Assembly (NCBI GenBank): GCA_946614405.1
Contig: CAMOGZ010000029.1
Span: 1 to 10,982 of the forward strand
Reading direction: 5' to 3'
Source: an uncultured Eubacterium sp.
Lineage (GTDB): Bacteria; Bacillota; Clostridia; Peptostreptococcales; Anaerovoracaceae
Length of the DNA stretch: 10,982 bases
The position numbers and the translations under genes were made by a program. This document shows positions 1-6,924 of this stretch, piece by piece; within the stretch, counting starts at the first letter, position 1; each line of letters begins with the position of its first letter. The notes below the pieces were generated by a model. It saw nothing but the letters and a program-made list of their open reading frames with translations. It was not told the DNA's origin and searched no databases.

Positions 1-152
1 CCCTTCATCAGCTGTCCCACCATATCCTTGATCAGGCGGAACTGAGGGAATTTCAATCCTACGGAAAGAATCACGCCTACAGCAATTGCCAGATAAACCA
101 GCGCGGGTGCCCATAAATACCCGTTAATCCAGTTTGCAAAATTGTCTAACAT
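1..152 (-). CDS. AGCS-family amino acid:cation symporter, N-terminal part (cut by window edge)
   Basis: Only the first 50 or so codons are inside the window. The translation begins MLDNFANWINGYLWAPALVY and continues with a first hydrophobic helix and the segment LKFPQFRLIKDM. An N-terminal WxNGYxW...P segment, a glycine-rich first helix and a following KFPQFRLIK stretch are typical of AGCS (AlsT/DagA/GlnT) carriers, which import alanine, glycine or glutamine with Na+ or H+ across the cytoplasmic membrane. The ATG at 150-152 is supported by AAGGAG at 163-168 (10 nt away). The ATG at 158-160 is ruled out because its frame stops after four codons. The gene follows a GlnK/GlnL-like two-component pair but is separated from it by a terminator and has its own promoter. 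In B. subtilis that regulator pair controls an AGCS glutamine transporter, so glutamine is a reasonable substrate guess, not something the sequence proves. Confidence 0.82.
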   Translation of the reverse strand, partial: MLDNFANWINGYLWAPALVYLAIAVGVILSVGLKFPQFRLIKDMVGQLMK

Positions 153-233
153 AATAACATAACTCCTTTCTGATTCGGACGTCAGTCCATAATCATTCTT
201 TTCTTAAACCCATAAATGCGATTTACTAATCAA

Positions 234-263
234 ATTTTACAGACTCTTCTCACAAAAACTCAA
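234..263 (-). promoter_or_regulatory. Promoter of the AGCS transporter gene
   Basis: On the minus strand there is a -35-like TTGAGT (258-263), an 18-nt spacer and a -10-like TAAAAT (234-239, 5 of 6 matches). The start codon lies about 80 nt downstream, giving a leader of roughly 75 nt. The element follows the terminator of the upstream operon, which fits an independent promoter. The -35 overlaps an A/T-rich element that recurs in the amidohydrolase promoter. Confidence 0.45.
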
Positions 264-271
264 AATGCATC

Positions 272-300
272 AAAAAAAAGAGGCCGCGCCCCTTTTCTTT
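272..300 (-). terminator. Intrinsic terminator after the response regulator (hairpin works on both strands)
   Basis: Arms 276-284 and 288-296 pair over 9 bp around a 3-nt loop (285-287). On the minus strand one pair is a G-U wobble and the stem is followed by eight T residues (272-279). It lies about 10 nt past the stop of the response regulator and separates that operon from the AGCS gene. On the plus strand the same stem has one mismatch and a TTTTCTTT tail, so it may also stop readthrough from the left. Confidence 0.85.
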
Positions 301-306
301 AATTAT

Positions 307-1143
307 CTATAGCGATTTTCGGTACAGATCCAGTCCTTCCATGAACCGGGAGATGTTCACACGGCCGCCGCTGCTGCTCTTTCCTTCAATATAATTCATC
401 TCTTCTTTCAGAGTTTTGAAGTCGAATACATAGGTCGCATAGACGCTGAACAAGTCGCTTCCATAGTCGTCGATCCCTGCGTTAGCCGCATTGGTGAGTC
501 CCTTCTTGATGGCCCTGCGTACCCGCTGCTCCACATTCCTTACACTATCGTCCAGCTCTGAAGCCGCCTGGGCCAGGATGTCTTTGTTGTAGCCGGAATC
601 CTGCTCCAGCATCAGCCGATAGATGACCCGGATATCCTGGGTCCCTTTCTCTCCCAGCATACCCAGCATGCCAAGGAGAGTCTCCGCGCTGCTGGTGTCC
701 GCAGTCTTTGCCTGCGCCGGTGCCGGAGCCTCCTCTTCCGTGAACATGGTGCGGATGCTGCCCATGATGTTCTTCATCTTCACCTTCTCCGCCACATTGC
801 GCAGGACGTTCTCCACCTCCACCACGTTCACCGGCTTGCTGATGAAGAACTCCACGCCGGCAGTGTAAGCCTGCTGGACCATTTCCTTGTCTGTGGCTTT
901 GGAGATCATGACGCAGGCGATGTCCCGGTTCTTCTCCCGGATCCGGTTCACCAGAGTGATCCCGTCCATGCCGTCCATGAAAAGGTCCACCAGAACGATG
1001 TCCGGCTTATCTTCCTGGATCTCCTGCAGCGCATCTGCCGGGTCAGTGCAGTATCCGCAGACGGTGCCGATGCCGCGGCTGACCACGATATTTTCCAGCG
1101 TCTTCACGGTTCCGATATTGTCATCGACGATATAGTACTTCAT
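307..1143 (-). CDS. Response regulator with YcbB-type DNA-binding domain, GlnL-like
   Basis: This 278-residue protein is the output half of a two-component system. The receiver domain (about 1-120) has the acidic pair D7/D8, phospho-acceptor D53 in VLVDLFMDGMDG, S81 and the conserved K103-P104. A Pro/Ala/Glu-rich linker (about 135-155) leads to a C-terminal domain with the LGMLGEKGTQDI signature, seen in YcbB-family regulators such as B. subtilis GlnL. That domain acts in DNA binding, and the family is cytoplasmic. The start is set by AGGAG at 1150-1154, 7 nt before the ATG. The gene follows the kinase by 15 nt, so the two form a cognate pair. By analogy with GlnK-GlnL it would activate amino acid or amide uptake and breakdown genes when the ligand is present. 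Natural targets are the AGCS gene just downstream and its own operon. Family is near certain; the glutamine signal is inferred. Confidence 0.9.
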   Translation of the reverse strand: MKYYIVDDNIGTVKTLENIVVSRGIGTVCGYCTDPADALQEIQEDKPDIVLVDLFMDGMDGITLVNRIREKNRDIACVMISKATDKEMVQQAYTAGVEFFISKPVNVVEVENVLRNVAEKVKMKNIMGSIRTMFTEEEAPAPAQAKTADTSSAETLLGMLGMLGEKGTQDIRVIYRLMLEQDSGYNKDILAQAASELDDSVRNVEQRVRRAIKKGLTNAANAGIDDYGSDLFSVYATYVFDFKTLKEEMNYIEGKSSSGGRVNISRFMEGLDLYRKSL

Positions 1144-1158
1144 GATTTACTCCTAAGT

Positions 1159-2433
1159 CTAATCCGGCAGCCATATGGTGAATTGCGTATATTCTCCCAC
1201 GACGGAATCGATGGTCAGACGGCCGCCAAAGTCGTTCTCTACATAATCTTTTACCAGGCAGAGCCCCAGGCCCCGCTGGATATTTCCGGTCTTCAGATCG
1301 AACTTGGTGGAGAACCCTTCCAGGAACAAGGATTCCATATTCTCCTCCGGGATCCCCGGACCGTTGTCCCATACGGTGATCTGGTGACCGCCGCCGTCCT
1401 TCTTCCTGACCTCTGAGACCGTCATCACGATCCTGCCGCCTTTGTCCCCGATGGCCTCTGCTGCATTGGTCAGCAGATTCCGCAGGATGGACATCATTTT
1501 GAATCCCTGGGGCACCAGGAAATCCGAGCGGACTCGCCCCACGATCTCGATGGGAAGCTGCTGGCGTCTGCACATGGTCTGGATATTGGCTCGCTCCAGC
1601 GCCACGATCTCGCCAATGGTCAGGGCCTCATTATCCAAACCTTCCATATATGTCTCCTGCAGCACCGCCAGAACGTTCTGATAGTCTCCCTTGATCTCGT
1701 GGGAGTTCTTGGCGATGTTCAGGGCCTGATTTACCACATCCGTGGGCAGGTTCATGTCCCGGATCCTGTGGTAATGCTCATAAGCCGTCTTGGTAACGGA
1801 TTCTACTTCCTCCACGTTCTTCTTCAGGAGCCGCATCTCCGCCTCGATGGTAGAAGCCTGCAGCAGCAGCCGCTTATACTCTTCATCCCGTTCCTTATCC
1901 ACCAGAAATCGGGAGTAGGCCTCGATGGATATGACCACCATCATGATCATGGCGGTCCGGATCAGCGCGATGACGGCCAGATATGAGACCATCTCCGGCG
2001 TAACCAGGTTGTGCCCCGCCAGGATGCTGCGCACCGTCATCTCCACCACGTTGGACAGCATGTCAGAGAAGAACACCACATAGGGGAAGTTCTTCATGGT
2101 CTTCAACTCCCGGACCACAAACTTGTAGATCAGGGTGTACACCAGCGCATACATGAAGAAGAAGGCCATATCCGGCATGACCAAAGCCAGCACATGCACC
2201 AGATCACCCTCCTGCACATAGGTCACGATGATTCGGAACAAGGGTGAAAATATCCCGGACAAGCATGCGATGTATGCTGCCGACAGATCCTCATAGCAAT
2301 AGATGAAGATGGCCATGACCATGACCGAAAGGGCCACGATAAACCCTTCCGTCAGCACATTCAGCCGGATCTGAGCCGCAATGGACACGAAGAACGCGAC
2401 CATGATGGTTTTCCTGAGTCTATCGTAATTCAT
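1159..2433 (-). CDS. Membrane sensor histidine kinase, GlnK-like
   Basis: This 424-residue protein has a hydrophobic N-terminal half, about 8-172, with up to six membrane helices and little extracytoplasmic sequence, then a coiled-coil-like stretch (175-215) and a kinase core. The likely phosphorylated residue is H245 in NSHEIKGDY. The ATP-binding domain shows an N box (NLLTNAAEAI, 319-328), G1 box (DNGPGIP, 356-362), F box (GFSTK, 373-377) and G2 box (RGLGLCLVKD, 387-396), so it should be catalytically intact. With no large sensor domain, the signal is probably read within or through the membrane. Its ATG overlaps the amidohydrolase stop in an ATGA junction and no strong separate ribosome site is visible, so translation is probably coupled. 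The partner is the YcbB-domain regulator 15 nt downstream. That pairing and the topology match B. subtilis GlnK (YcbA), a glutamine-responsive kinase; the ligand here is unknown. Confidence 0.88.
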   Translation of the reverse strand: MNYDRLRKTIMVAFFVSIAAQIRLNVLTEGFIVALSVMVMAIFIYCYEDLSAAYIACLSGIFSPLFRIIVTYVQEGDLVHVLALVMPDMAFFFMYALVYTLIYKFVVRELKTMKNFPYVVFFSDMLSNVVEMTVRSILAGHNLVTPEMVSYLAVIALIRTAMIMMVVISIEAYSRFLVDKERDEEYKRLLLQASTIEAEMRLLKKNVEEVESVTKTAYEHYHRIRDMNLPTDVVNQALNIAKNSHEIKGDYQNVLAVLQETYMEGLDNEALTIGEIVALERANIQTMCRRQQLPIEIVGRVRSDFLVPQGFKMMSILRNLLTNAAEAIGDKGGRIVMTVSEVRKKDGGGHQITVWDNGPGIPEENMESLFLEGFSTKFDLKTGNIQRGLGLCLVKDYVENDFGGRLTIDSVVGEYTQFTIWLPD

Positions 2434-4019
2434 CTTTCGTAAACACAGTCTCCCTGAATATAGGTTGCCAGTACATTCACGCGGTCCACGTCCTCCGGCG
2501 GGATCGCAAACAAATCATCACTGAGGATCACGAAGTCCGCATCATATCCCGGGGCCAGCTGTCCCAGTCCCGCGAATCCGCAGGCTTCCGCGGCTTCCTT
2601 GGTATAGAGGATAATAGCGGTCTCCATGTCCACTCTCTCTTCCTGTCCGATGTCGCTCCCGTCATAGGCTTTCCGGGTCACAGCAGACTTCAGGTTGGGG
2701 AAGGGGTCCGATGGCGTCGCCCAGGATGTGGCCGGCGCATCCGTTGAGAAACAAAGCCTTACGCCCCGGTCCAGCATGGTCTTGCTGGGATACAGATGCT
2801 TCAGACGCTCCCCGTCCATATTGGCCCGGTAAGTCTCGATCTCGCAATATTCAAAGATGGGCTGGGTGGCGAAGGCGAATCCCTTCTCGGCGGCCTTCTT
2901 CATGGCCTGCTCGCTGGGCTCCGTCAGATGCTCCACTCTCAGGTAGGGCGCTCCGCCGTCAGTCCAGTCTTCTTCCGTATACATTCTGTCCACCACTCTG
3001 TCAATGGCCCGTCCGCCCATGGCGTGGACGGAGATCTGGCATCCGTGAGCCTTGGCATAGACGATGGCCTTCTCCAGGCTCTCGTCGGAGTACACCGGAA
3101 GTCCCACGTTGTCACTGCCCATGTAGGGCTCGTACAGCCATGCGGTCTGGCCGCTGATGCTGCCGTCTCCGATGAGCTTGAGCCCGGCGATACGGATCCT
3201 CTTCCGGTAATCCATGATCTCCGGTGTGATATTGAAGTCGGGATCATCCATGAAATAATCCCACATATAATACAGGCTGACTCTCTGGCGGAATCCCTTC
3301 TTGGCCGCCTCTTCGTACAGCTCGTAATTTCCTCCTTCGTGGAGATTTCCCATATCGCTGACAGCTACGACCCCCTGTGAGATCAGAAGGTCTCCCAGAT
3401 CAACCAGGGAGTCTACGGTCTCTTCGTGGGTGGCATGCTTCATATAGGGAAGGACCAGGTCCCTCGCATTCTCTCTCAGGATCCCGTTGGGCTCGCCGTT
3501 TTCGTCCCGGCCGATCTCGCCTCCCTGAGGATCCGGGGTATCCCGTGTGATACCTGCGATCTCCAGTGCCTTACTGTTGACGCAGCGGATGTGTTCGCAG
3601 CTTCTGACCAGGAACACCGGCTTGTCCGGGGACGCCTCGTCCAGGTCCCAGCGGTTGGGGGATCTCTTCTCGGCGTACTTGCCCTCATCGTATCCCCATC
3701 CACAGATCCACTGCCCTTCTTCAGACTCATTGTAGACCCGGCGGATCTCCTGCTTCAGCTCCTCGATGGAGTTGACCTTCGGCGGAAGGCATGCAATCTG
3801 CTTGCTGTACTCCGCCAGCATCACGGGATGCATATGAGCATCCACAAAGCCCGGTATCACCGTCTTTCCACCCAGATCCACTGTTTCAGCAGCAGTCTCC
3901 GGCATTTCTTCTCCGGTTCCGATCCAGGTGATCACACCATCCTGAACGATCATGGCATCTGCATACAGATCCTCACGATTCGAAGTAAATATCTTTCCAT
4001 TCACAAAAGCCTTTGTCAT
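2430..4019 (-). CDS. Amidohydrolase family 3 metal-dependent hydrolase (YtcJ/NfdA-like)
   Basis: This 529-residue protein belongs to the YtcJ/NfdA branch of the amidohydrolase superfamily (typical length 520-560). A small beta domain is formed by both ends (FVNGKIFT... and ...GYDADFVILSDDLF). Between them is a TIM barrel with metal-ligand candidates H62 and H64 in VDAHMHP, K281 in LKLIGDGSISG, H332 in VHAMGG, H364 in VEH and D427 in STDAP. All expected ligands are present, so it should be active. There is no signal peptide, so it acts in the cytoplasm. Characterised relatives include N-substituted formamide deformylase, but most members are unassigned, so only hydrolysis of a C-N bond is inferred. 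The start has GGAGGTG at 4024-4030 just upstream. It is the first gene of an operon with the kinase and regulator, suggesting that its substrate or product is linked to the sensed signal. Confidence 0.9.
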   Translation of the reverse strand: MTKAFVNGKIFTSNREDLYADAMIVQDGVITWIGTGEEMPETAAETVDLGGKTVIPGFVDAHMHPVMLAEYSKQIACLPPKVNSIEELKQEIRRVYNESEEGQWICGWGYDEGKYAEKRSPNRWDLDEASPDKPVFLVRSCEHIRCVNSKALEIAGITRDTPDPQGGEIGRDENGEPNGILRENARDLVLPYMKHATHEETVDSLVDLGDLLISQGVVAVSDMGNLHEGGNYELYEEAAKKGFRQRVSLYYMWDYFMDDPDFNITPEIMDYRKRIRIAGLKLIGDGSISGQTAWLYEPYMGSDNVGLPVYSDESLEKAIVYAKAHGCQISVHAMGGRAIDRVVDRMYTEEDWTDGGAPYLRVEHLTEPSEQAMKKAAEKGFAFATQPIFEYCEIETYRANMDGERLKHLYPSKTMLDRGVRLCFSTDAPATSWATPSDPFPNLKSAVTRKAYDGSDIGQEERVDMETAIILYTKEAAEACGFAGLGQLAPGYDADFVILSDDLFAIPPEDVDRVNVLATYIQGDCVYER

Positions 4020-4047
4020 GGGGCACCTCCATCTGATAATTCAGTTA

Positions 4048-4077
4048 ATTATACCATAAAAACTCACATAGAATCAA
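4048..4077 (-). promoter_or_regulatory. Promoter of the amidohydrolase-kinase-regulator operon
   Basis: Reading leftward there is a -35-like TTGATT (4072-4077), an 18-nt spacer and a perfect -10 TATAAT (4048-4053) preceded by TGG, making an extended -10. The start codon is about 28 nt downstream of the -10, so the leader is short (about 20 nt) and almost entirely ribosome site. The spacer contains an A/T-rich element shared with the AGCS promoter. Confidence 0.7.
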
Positions 4078-4166
4078 ATACCCTCAGATTCCATCGGTCT
4101 ACAAATTGTTCAGAACCCCCTTGCCCGCCTGGCTCTATTCTTTTTCGAAAACTTGCCGGATACATG

Positions 4167-4195
4167 TTGAACCACCGATGATTCTGTAGTACAAT
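4167..4195 (+). promoter_or_regulatory. Promoter of the CoA-transferase gene
   Basis: There is a -35-like TTGAAC (4167-4172), an exact 17-nt spacer and a -10 TACAAT (4190-4195, 5 of 6 matches). Transcription would start near 4202, within or at the edge of the Rex-like dyad that follows. It is divergent from the amidohydrolase promoter, about 90 bp away. Confidence 0.65.
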
Positions 4196-4206
4196 AAAAT
4201 GGAAGT

Positions 4207-4224
4207 TTGTTAAAACTTAAACAA
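4207..4224 (+). promoter_or_regulatory. Rex-like redox operator just downstream of the CoA-transferase -10
   Basis: The 18 bases TTGTTAAAACTTAAACAA match the clostridial Rex pattern TTGTTAANNNNTTAACAA at 13 of 14 fixed positions. They lie in a longer dyad, GTTTGTT (4205-4211) against AACAAAC (4220-4226). The site begins 11 bp after the -10, over the expected start of transcription, which suits repression by roadblock. Rex is an NADH/NAD+-sensing repressor that in Clostridia controls butyrate and alcohol fermentation genes. A/T-rich dyads can arise by chance, so binding is an inference. Confidence 0.6.
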
Positions 4225-4257
4225 ACAGGAAAGATAAGAAGAAAGAAAGGAAAGCAT

Positions 4258-5616
4258 ATGTATAAGGTATCATCCCTGGCGGAAGAATATAAGAAGAAAC
4301 TGATCACCGCAGATGAAGCGGCATCCATGGTTCGTCCGGGCGACCGGATCCATTACGGACTGGGCTGCGGTTCCGTCGTCGACATTGACGAGGCCCTTGC
4401 CCGGCGTGCTGACGAACTTCACGATGTGGAAGTCCTCAGTACCGTCACCATCCGCAACAAACCATTCGCACTGTATGAGGCCACCAAGAGCAACGATCAG
4501 GTGAAGTTTGCCTCTGCACACTTCAGTGCATTCGACCGGCTGATGTCCAAGAACGGACGCTGCTGGTACATTCCGATGCTTTTCTCAGAACTGCCTTCCT
4601 ACTGGATCAACAATCCTCAGGGGATCGACATCGCTATGTTCCAGGTAGCTCCTATGGACAAGCACGGGAACTTCAATCTGGGACCTCAGGTCGCCGACAT
4701 GTGGGGCGTTCTGAAGGCCGCCAAGAAGATCATCGTCGAGGTCAATGAGAATATGCCCATCGCTCTGGGACACCAGACCCAGCTGAACCTGTATGGTATC
4801 GATTACGTGGTGGAAGGTTCCAATCAGCCGCTGGCTGAGCTTCCTGACAAGCCGGGCTCTGAGATCGATAAGATGATCGCCAAGCACGTTGTGGAACGCA
4901 TCCGTTCCCACAGTACCCTGCAGCTTGGAATCGGCGCACTGCCCTCCACCATCGGCAAGATGCTGGCGGAATCCGATGCCCGTAACATCAACGCTCACAC
5001 CGAGATGTTCGTCGATGCATATGTGGATCTGTTCGAGGCCGGCAAGCTCACCGGAAACAAGAACGTAGACAAGGGGAAAGCGCTGTACACCTTCGCAGGC
5101 GGAACCCAGCGGCTGTACGATTTCATCGACAATAACCCCATCTGCTGTAATGCGCCGGTAAACTACGTGAATAACGTACATATCATATCCAGCATCAAGA
5201 ACTTTATCTCAGTCAACAGCTGCATCCAGGTCGACCTCTATGGTCAGGTCTGCTCCGAGTCTGTTGGACATCAGCAGATCTCCGGAACCGGCGGCCAGCT
5301 TGACTTTGTTATGGGAGCATTCCAGTCCGAGGGCGGCAAGAGCTTCATCTGCACGCCGTCCACCCGCAAGCTTCCTAACGGAAACAAGGAATCCCTCATC
5401 GCACCGATGCTGAAGCCGGGCGCCATCGTCACCACCCCGAGAATGGCCACCCACTACATCGTCACCGAGTACGGTGCAGCGGACCTGAAGGGTAAGTCCA
5501 CCTGGGAGAGAGCAGAATCCCTGATCAACATCGCTCATCCGGACTTCCGTGAGGAACTGATCCAGAGTGCAGAGCGCATGGGAATCTGGAAGAACACCAG
5601 TAAGACTTCCTTCTGA
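4258..5616 (+). CDS. Acetyl-CoA hydrolase/transferase family CoA-transferase (butyryl-CoA:acetate or 4-hydroxybutyrate type)
   Basis: This 452-residue protein moves CoA between a short-chain acyl-CoA and a free acid, classically butyryl-CoA plus acetate giving butyrate plus acetyl-CoA, in the cytoplasm. Landmarks are the GIGALPS loop (224-230), the probable catalytic E249 in HTEM (247-250), which would form the glutamyl-CoA intermediate, and SGTGGQLDF (342-350). The last motif and the C-terminal VTEYGAADLKGK...IAHPDFREEL stretch are characteristic of the family, and the length is normal. I start at ATG 4258, after purine-rich AAAGGAAAG, because the in-frame TTG at 4207 lies inside the Rex-like operator, has no ribosome site and would add residues not expected for the family. 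Butyryl-CoA, propionyl-CoA and 4-hydroxybutyryl-CoA enzymes cannot be separated by eye. No other butyrate-pathway gene is in the window. A promoter and putative Rex site precede it. Confidence 0.88.
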   Translation: MYKVSSLAEEYKKKLITADEAASMVRPGDRIHYGLGCGSVVDIDEALARRADELHDVEVLSTVTIRNKPFALYEATKSNDQVKFASAHFSAFDRLMSKNGRCWYIPMLFSELPSYWINNPQGIDIAMFQVAPMDKHGNFNLGPQVADMWGVLKAAKKIIVEVNENMPIALGHQTQLNLYGIDYVVEGSNQPLAELPDKPGSEIDKMIAKHVVERIRSHSTLQLGIGALPSTIGKMLAESDARNINAHTEMFVDAYVDLFEAGKLTGNKNVDKGKALYTFAGGTQRLYDFIDNNPICCNAPVNYVNNVHIISSIKNFISVNSCIQVDLYGQVCSESVGHQQISGTGGQLDFVMGAFQSEGGKSFICTPSTRKLPNGNKESLIAPMLKPGAIVTTPRMATHYIVTEYGAADLKGKSTWERAESLINIAHPDFREELIQSAERMGIWKNTSKTSF

Positions 5617-5641
5617 TGAGGCATAAGAAAGGTTGAGAATT

Positions 5642-6916
5642 ATGGGAACCACCCTGAAGAGAAAACTGCTGACCGTGATGCTGGCCATCGCGGTGGCCTT
5701 TGTGCTCCTGGCGGCCACGGAGACCCACTCCAGCGCTGCATCGGGAAAGTACTGGATCAAGATCAACAAGAACAAATGCTGCGCCACGGTGTACAAGAAG
5801 TCCGGCGGCAAGTGGAAGCCCTATCGGGCCATGGTCTGCGCCGTGGGCAAGAAGAGCACACCCACTCCCAGCGGGACCTTCTACCTGGGCAGCAAGTTCC
5901 GGTGGATCCGCATGGTCACCGACGGCAACACCACCTTCGAGCAGTACACCACCCGTTTCTACGGGGAATATTACATCCACTCACCGTGCTACAGCGAGCC
6001 CAGCAAGAATAAGGAAAATGCACACACCTTCTACACCCTGGGCACTCACGCCACCCACGGCTGCGTCCGGTTCTGTGTCATGGACGCCAAGTGGATCTAT
6101 GAGAACTGCCCCAGCGGCACCAAGGTCACGGTCTACAGCAGTTCCAAGTCCGGTCCCTTGGGCAAGCCCAAGAAGATCAAGTACGTGAAGAAACACGGCC
6201 GCGCATGGGATCCCACGGATCCGGACCCGAAAAACCCGGTGTTCAAGATGCGCAAGCCCCAGTTCACCATCAACAAAGCCAAGAAGGTCAAGTACGGTAA
6301 GAAGTACAGTCTCACCAAAGGCGTCAAGGTCATGAATACCAACGCCATCCAGGACCTCACAAGCAAGATGAAGGTGACCAAGCTCACACGAAACGGCAAG
6401 ACCATCAAGGTGAAGAACTTCAGCACCAAGAAACTGGGCAAGTATAAGGTGACCTACTACGTCAAGGACAAGTACTGCATCAAGTCTGGCGGCAAGGGCA
6501 CCAGCAAGACCTTCACCTTCCAGGTCATCGACAAGAGTTCCATCACCGGAACCGCAAACAAGAAGGCAGACGTAAACGATACCCTGAATCTTCTGAAGGG
6601 GGTCAAGGCCAAGTCCCTGAGCAAGAACCTCACCTCTTCCATCAAGGTATCTGTGAAACTTCCGGACGGCACCACCAGGAACCTGTCCGCTGAGGATGCC
6701 AAGGCTTACCTCATCGAGCAGAGCGGAACCTATAAAGTCACCTACACCGTGACCAATCCGTATCCGAAGAAGAAGGTCACCAAGACCATCTCCATCACCG
6801 TGGCGGAGCCGGAACCGGAAACCCCGGAAACGCCGGATCAGCCGTCGACTCCGGAACAGCCGGAAAACCCGGGCGGATCCACCGAGCCGGTGGCACCGGA
6901 GACACAAACCAGATAA
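5642..6916 (+). CDS. Secreted L,D-transpeptidase (YkuD domain) with two C-terminal Ig-like repeats
   Basis: This 424-residue exported protein should make 3-3 cross-links, or related acyl transfers, on peptidoglycan stem peptides outside the membrane. Residues 1-33 are a signal peptide (KRK, hydrophobic core, cleavage probably near HSSAAS). The YkuD domain (about 35-167) has H113 in YIHSP and the catalytic motif THATHGCVRF with H139 and C141. Two Lys-rich repeats follow (about 204-296 and 298-388), each with a KGVK segment and ending in GKYKVTYYV or GTYKVTYTV, resembling bacterial Ig-like folds. The end (389-424) is rich in Pro, Glu and Thr. There is no LPXTG motif or second membrane helix, so attachment may be through the basic repeats. 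ATG 5642 is chosen over TTG 5633 because AAAGG (5628-5632) is 9 nt before the ATG but abuts the TTG. It follows the CoA-transferase by 25 nt and is probably co-transcribed. Confidence 0.87.
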   Translation: MGTTLKRKLLTVMLAIAVAFVLLAATETHSSAASGKYWIKINKNKCCATVYKKSGGKWKPYRAMVCAVGKKSTPTPSGTFYLGSKFRWIRMVTDGNTTFEQYTTRFYGEYYIHSPCYSEPSKNKENAHTFYTLGTHATHGCVRFCVMDAKWIYENCPSGTKVTVYSSSKSGPLGKPKKIKYVKKHGRAWDPTDPDPKNPVFKMRKPQFTINKAKKVKYGKKYSLTKGVKVMNTNAIQDLTSKMKVTKLTRNGKTIKVKNFSTKKLGKYKVTYYVKDKYCIKSGGKGTSKTFTFQVIDKSSITGTANKKADVNDTLNLLKGVKAKSLSKNLTSSIKVSVKLPDGTTRNLSAEDAKAYLIEQSGTYKVTYTVTNPYPKKKVTKTISITVAEPEPETPETPDQPSTPEQPENPGGSTEPVAPETQTR

Positions 6917-6924
6917 GATTTACG

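Noticed and set aside
252..265. A true B. subtilis GlnL site (TTTTGT-N4-TTTTGT) in the AGCS promoter
   Set aside because: One half has an A in place of T and the gap is 2 rather than 4 nt, so the helical spacing differs. It is kept only as a weak hint in the shared-element finding.
4092..4180. Inverted repeat CATCGGT (4092-4098) and ACCGATG (4174-4180)
   Set aside because: Only 7 bp with a 75-bp gap. One arm lies in the CoA-transferase promoter spacer and there is no supporting T-run or known operator pattern, so chance is likely.
3426..4181. 251-codon plus-strand open frame opposite the amidohydrolase start and promoter region
   Set aside because: It is antisense to a complete metal hydrolase with all its ligands, has no family resemblance and crosses two promoters.
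4207..4257. TTG start at 4207 for the CoA-transferase, adding 17 residues
   Set aside because: The TTG is inside the Rex-like dyad, at about the transcription start, and has no ribosome site. The Lys-rich extension is not expected for the family, and ATG 4258 has a purine-rich site before it.
4110..4328. 72-codon minus-strand open frame across the divergent control region
   Set aside because: It overlaps the promoter, the Rex-like site and the CoA-transferase start, and the hydrophobic stretch is a by-product of the purine-rich leader.
5981..6907. 308-codon minus-strand open frame opposite the L,D-transpeptidase
   Set aside because: It is a shadow of a GC-biased Lys-rich gene. It has repetitive Leu/Gly/Asp composition and no recognisable domain, and the opposite frame holds a complete YkuD protein.
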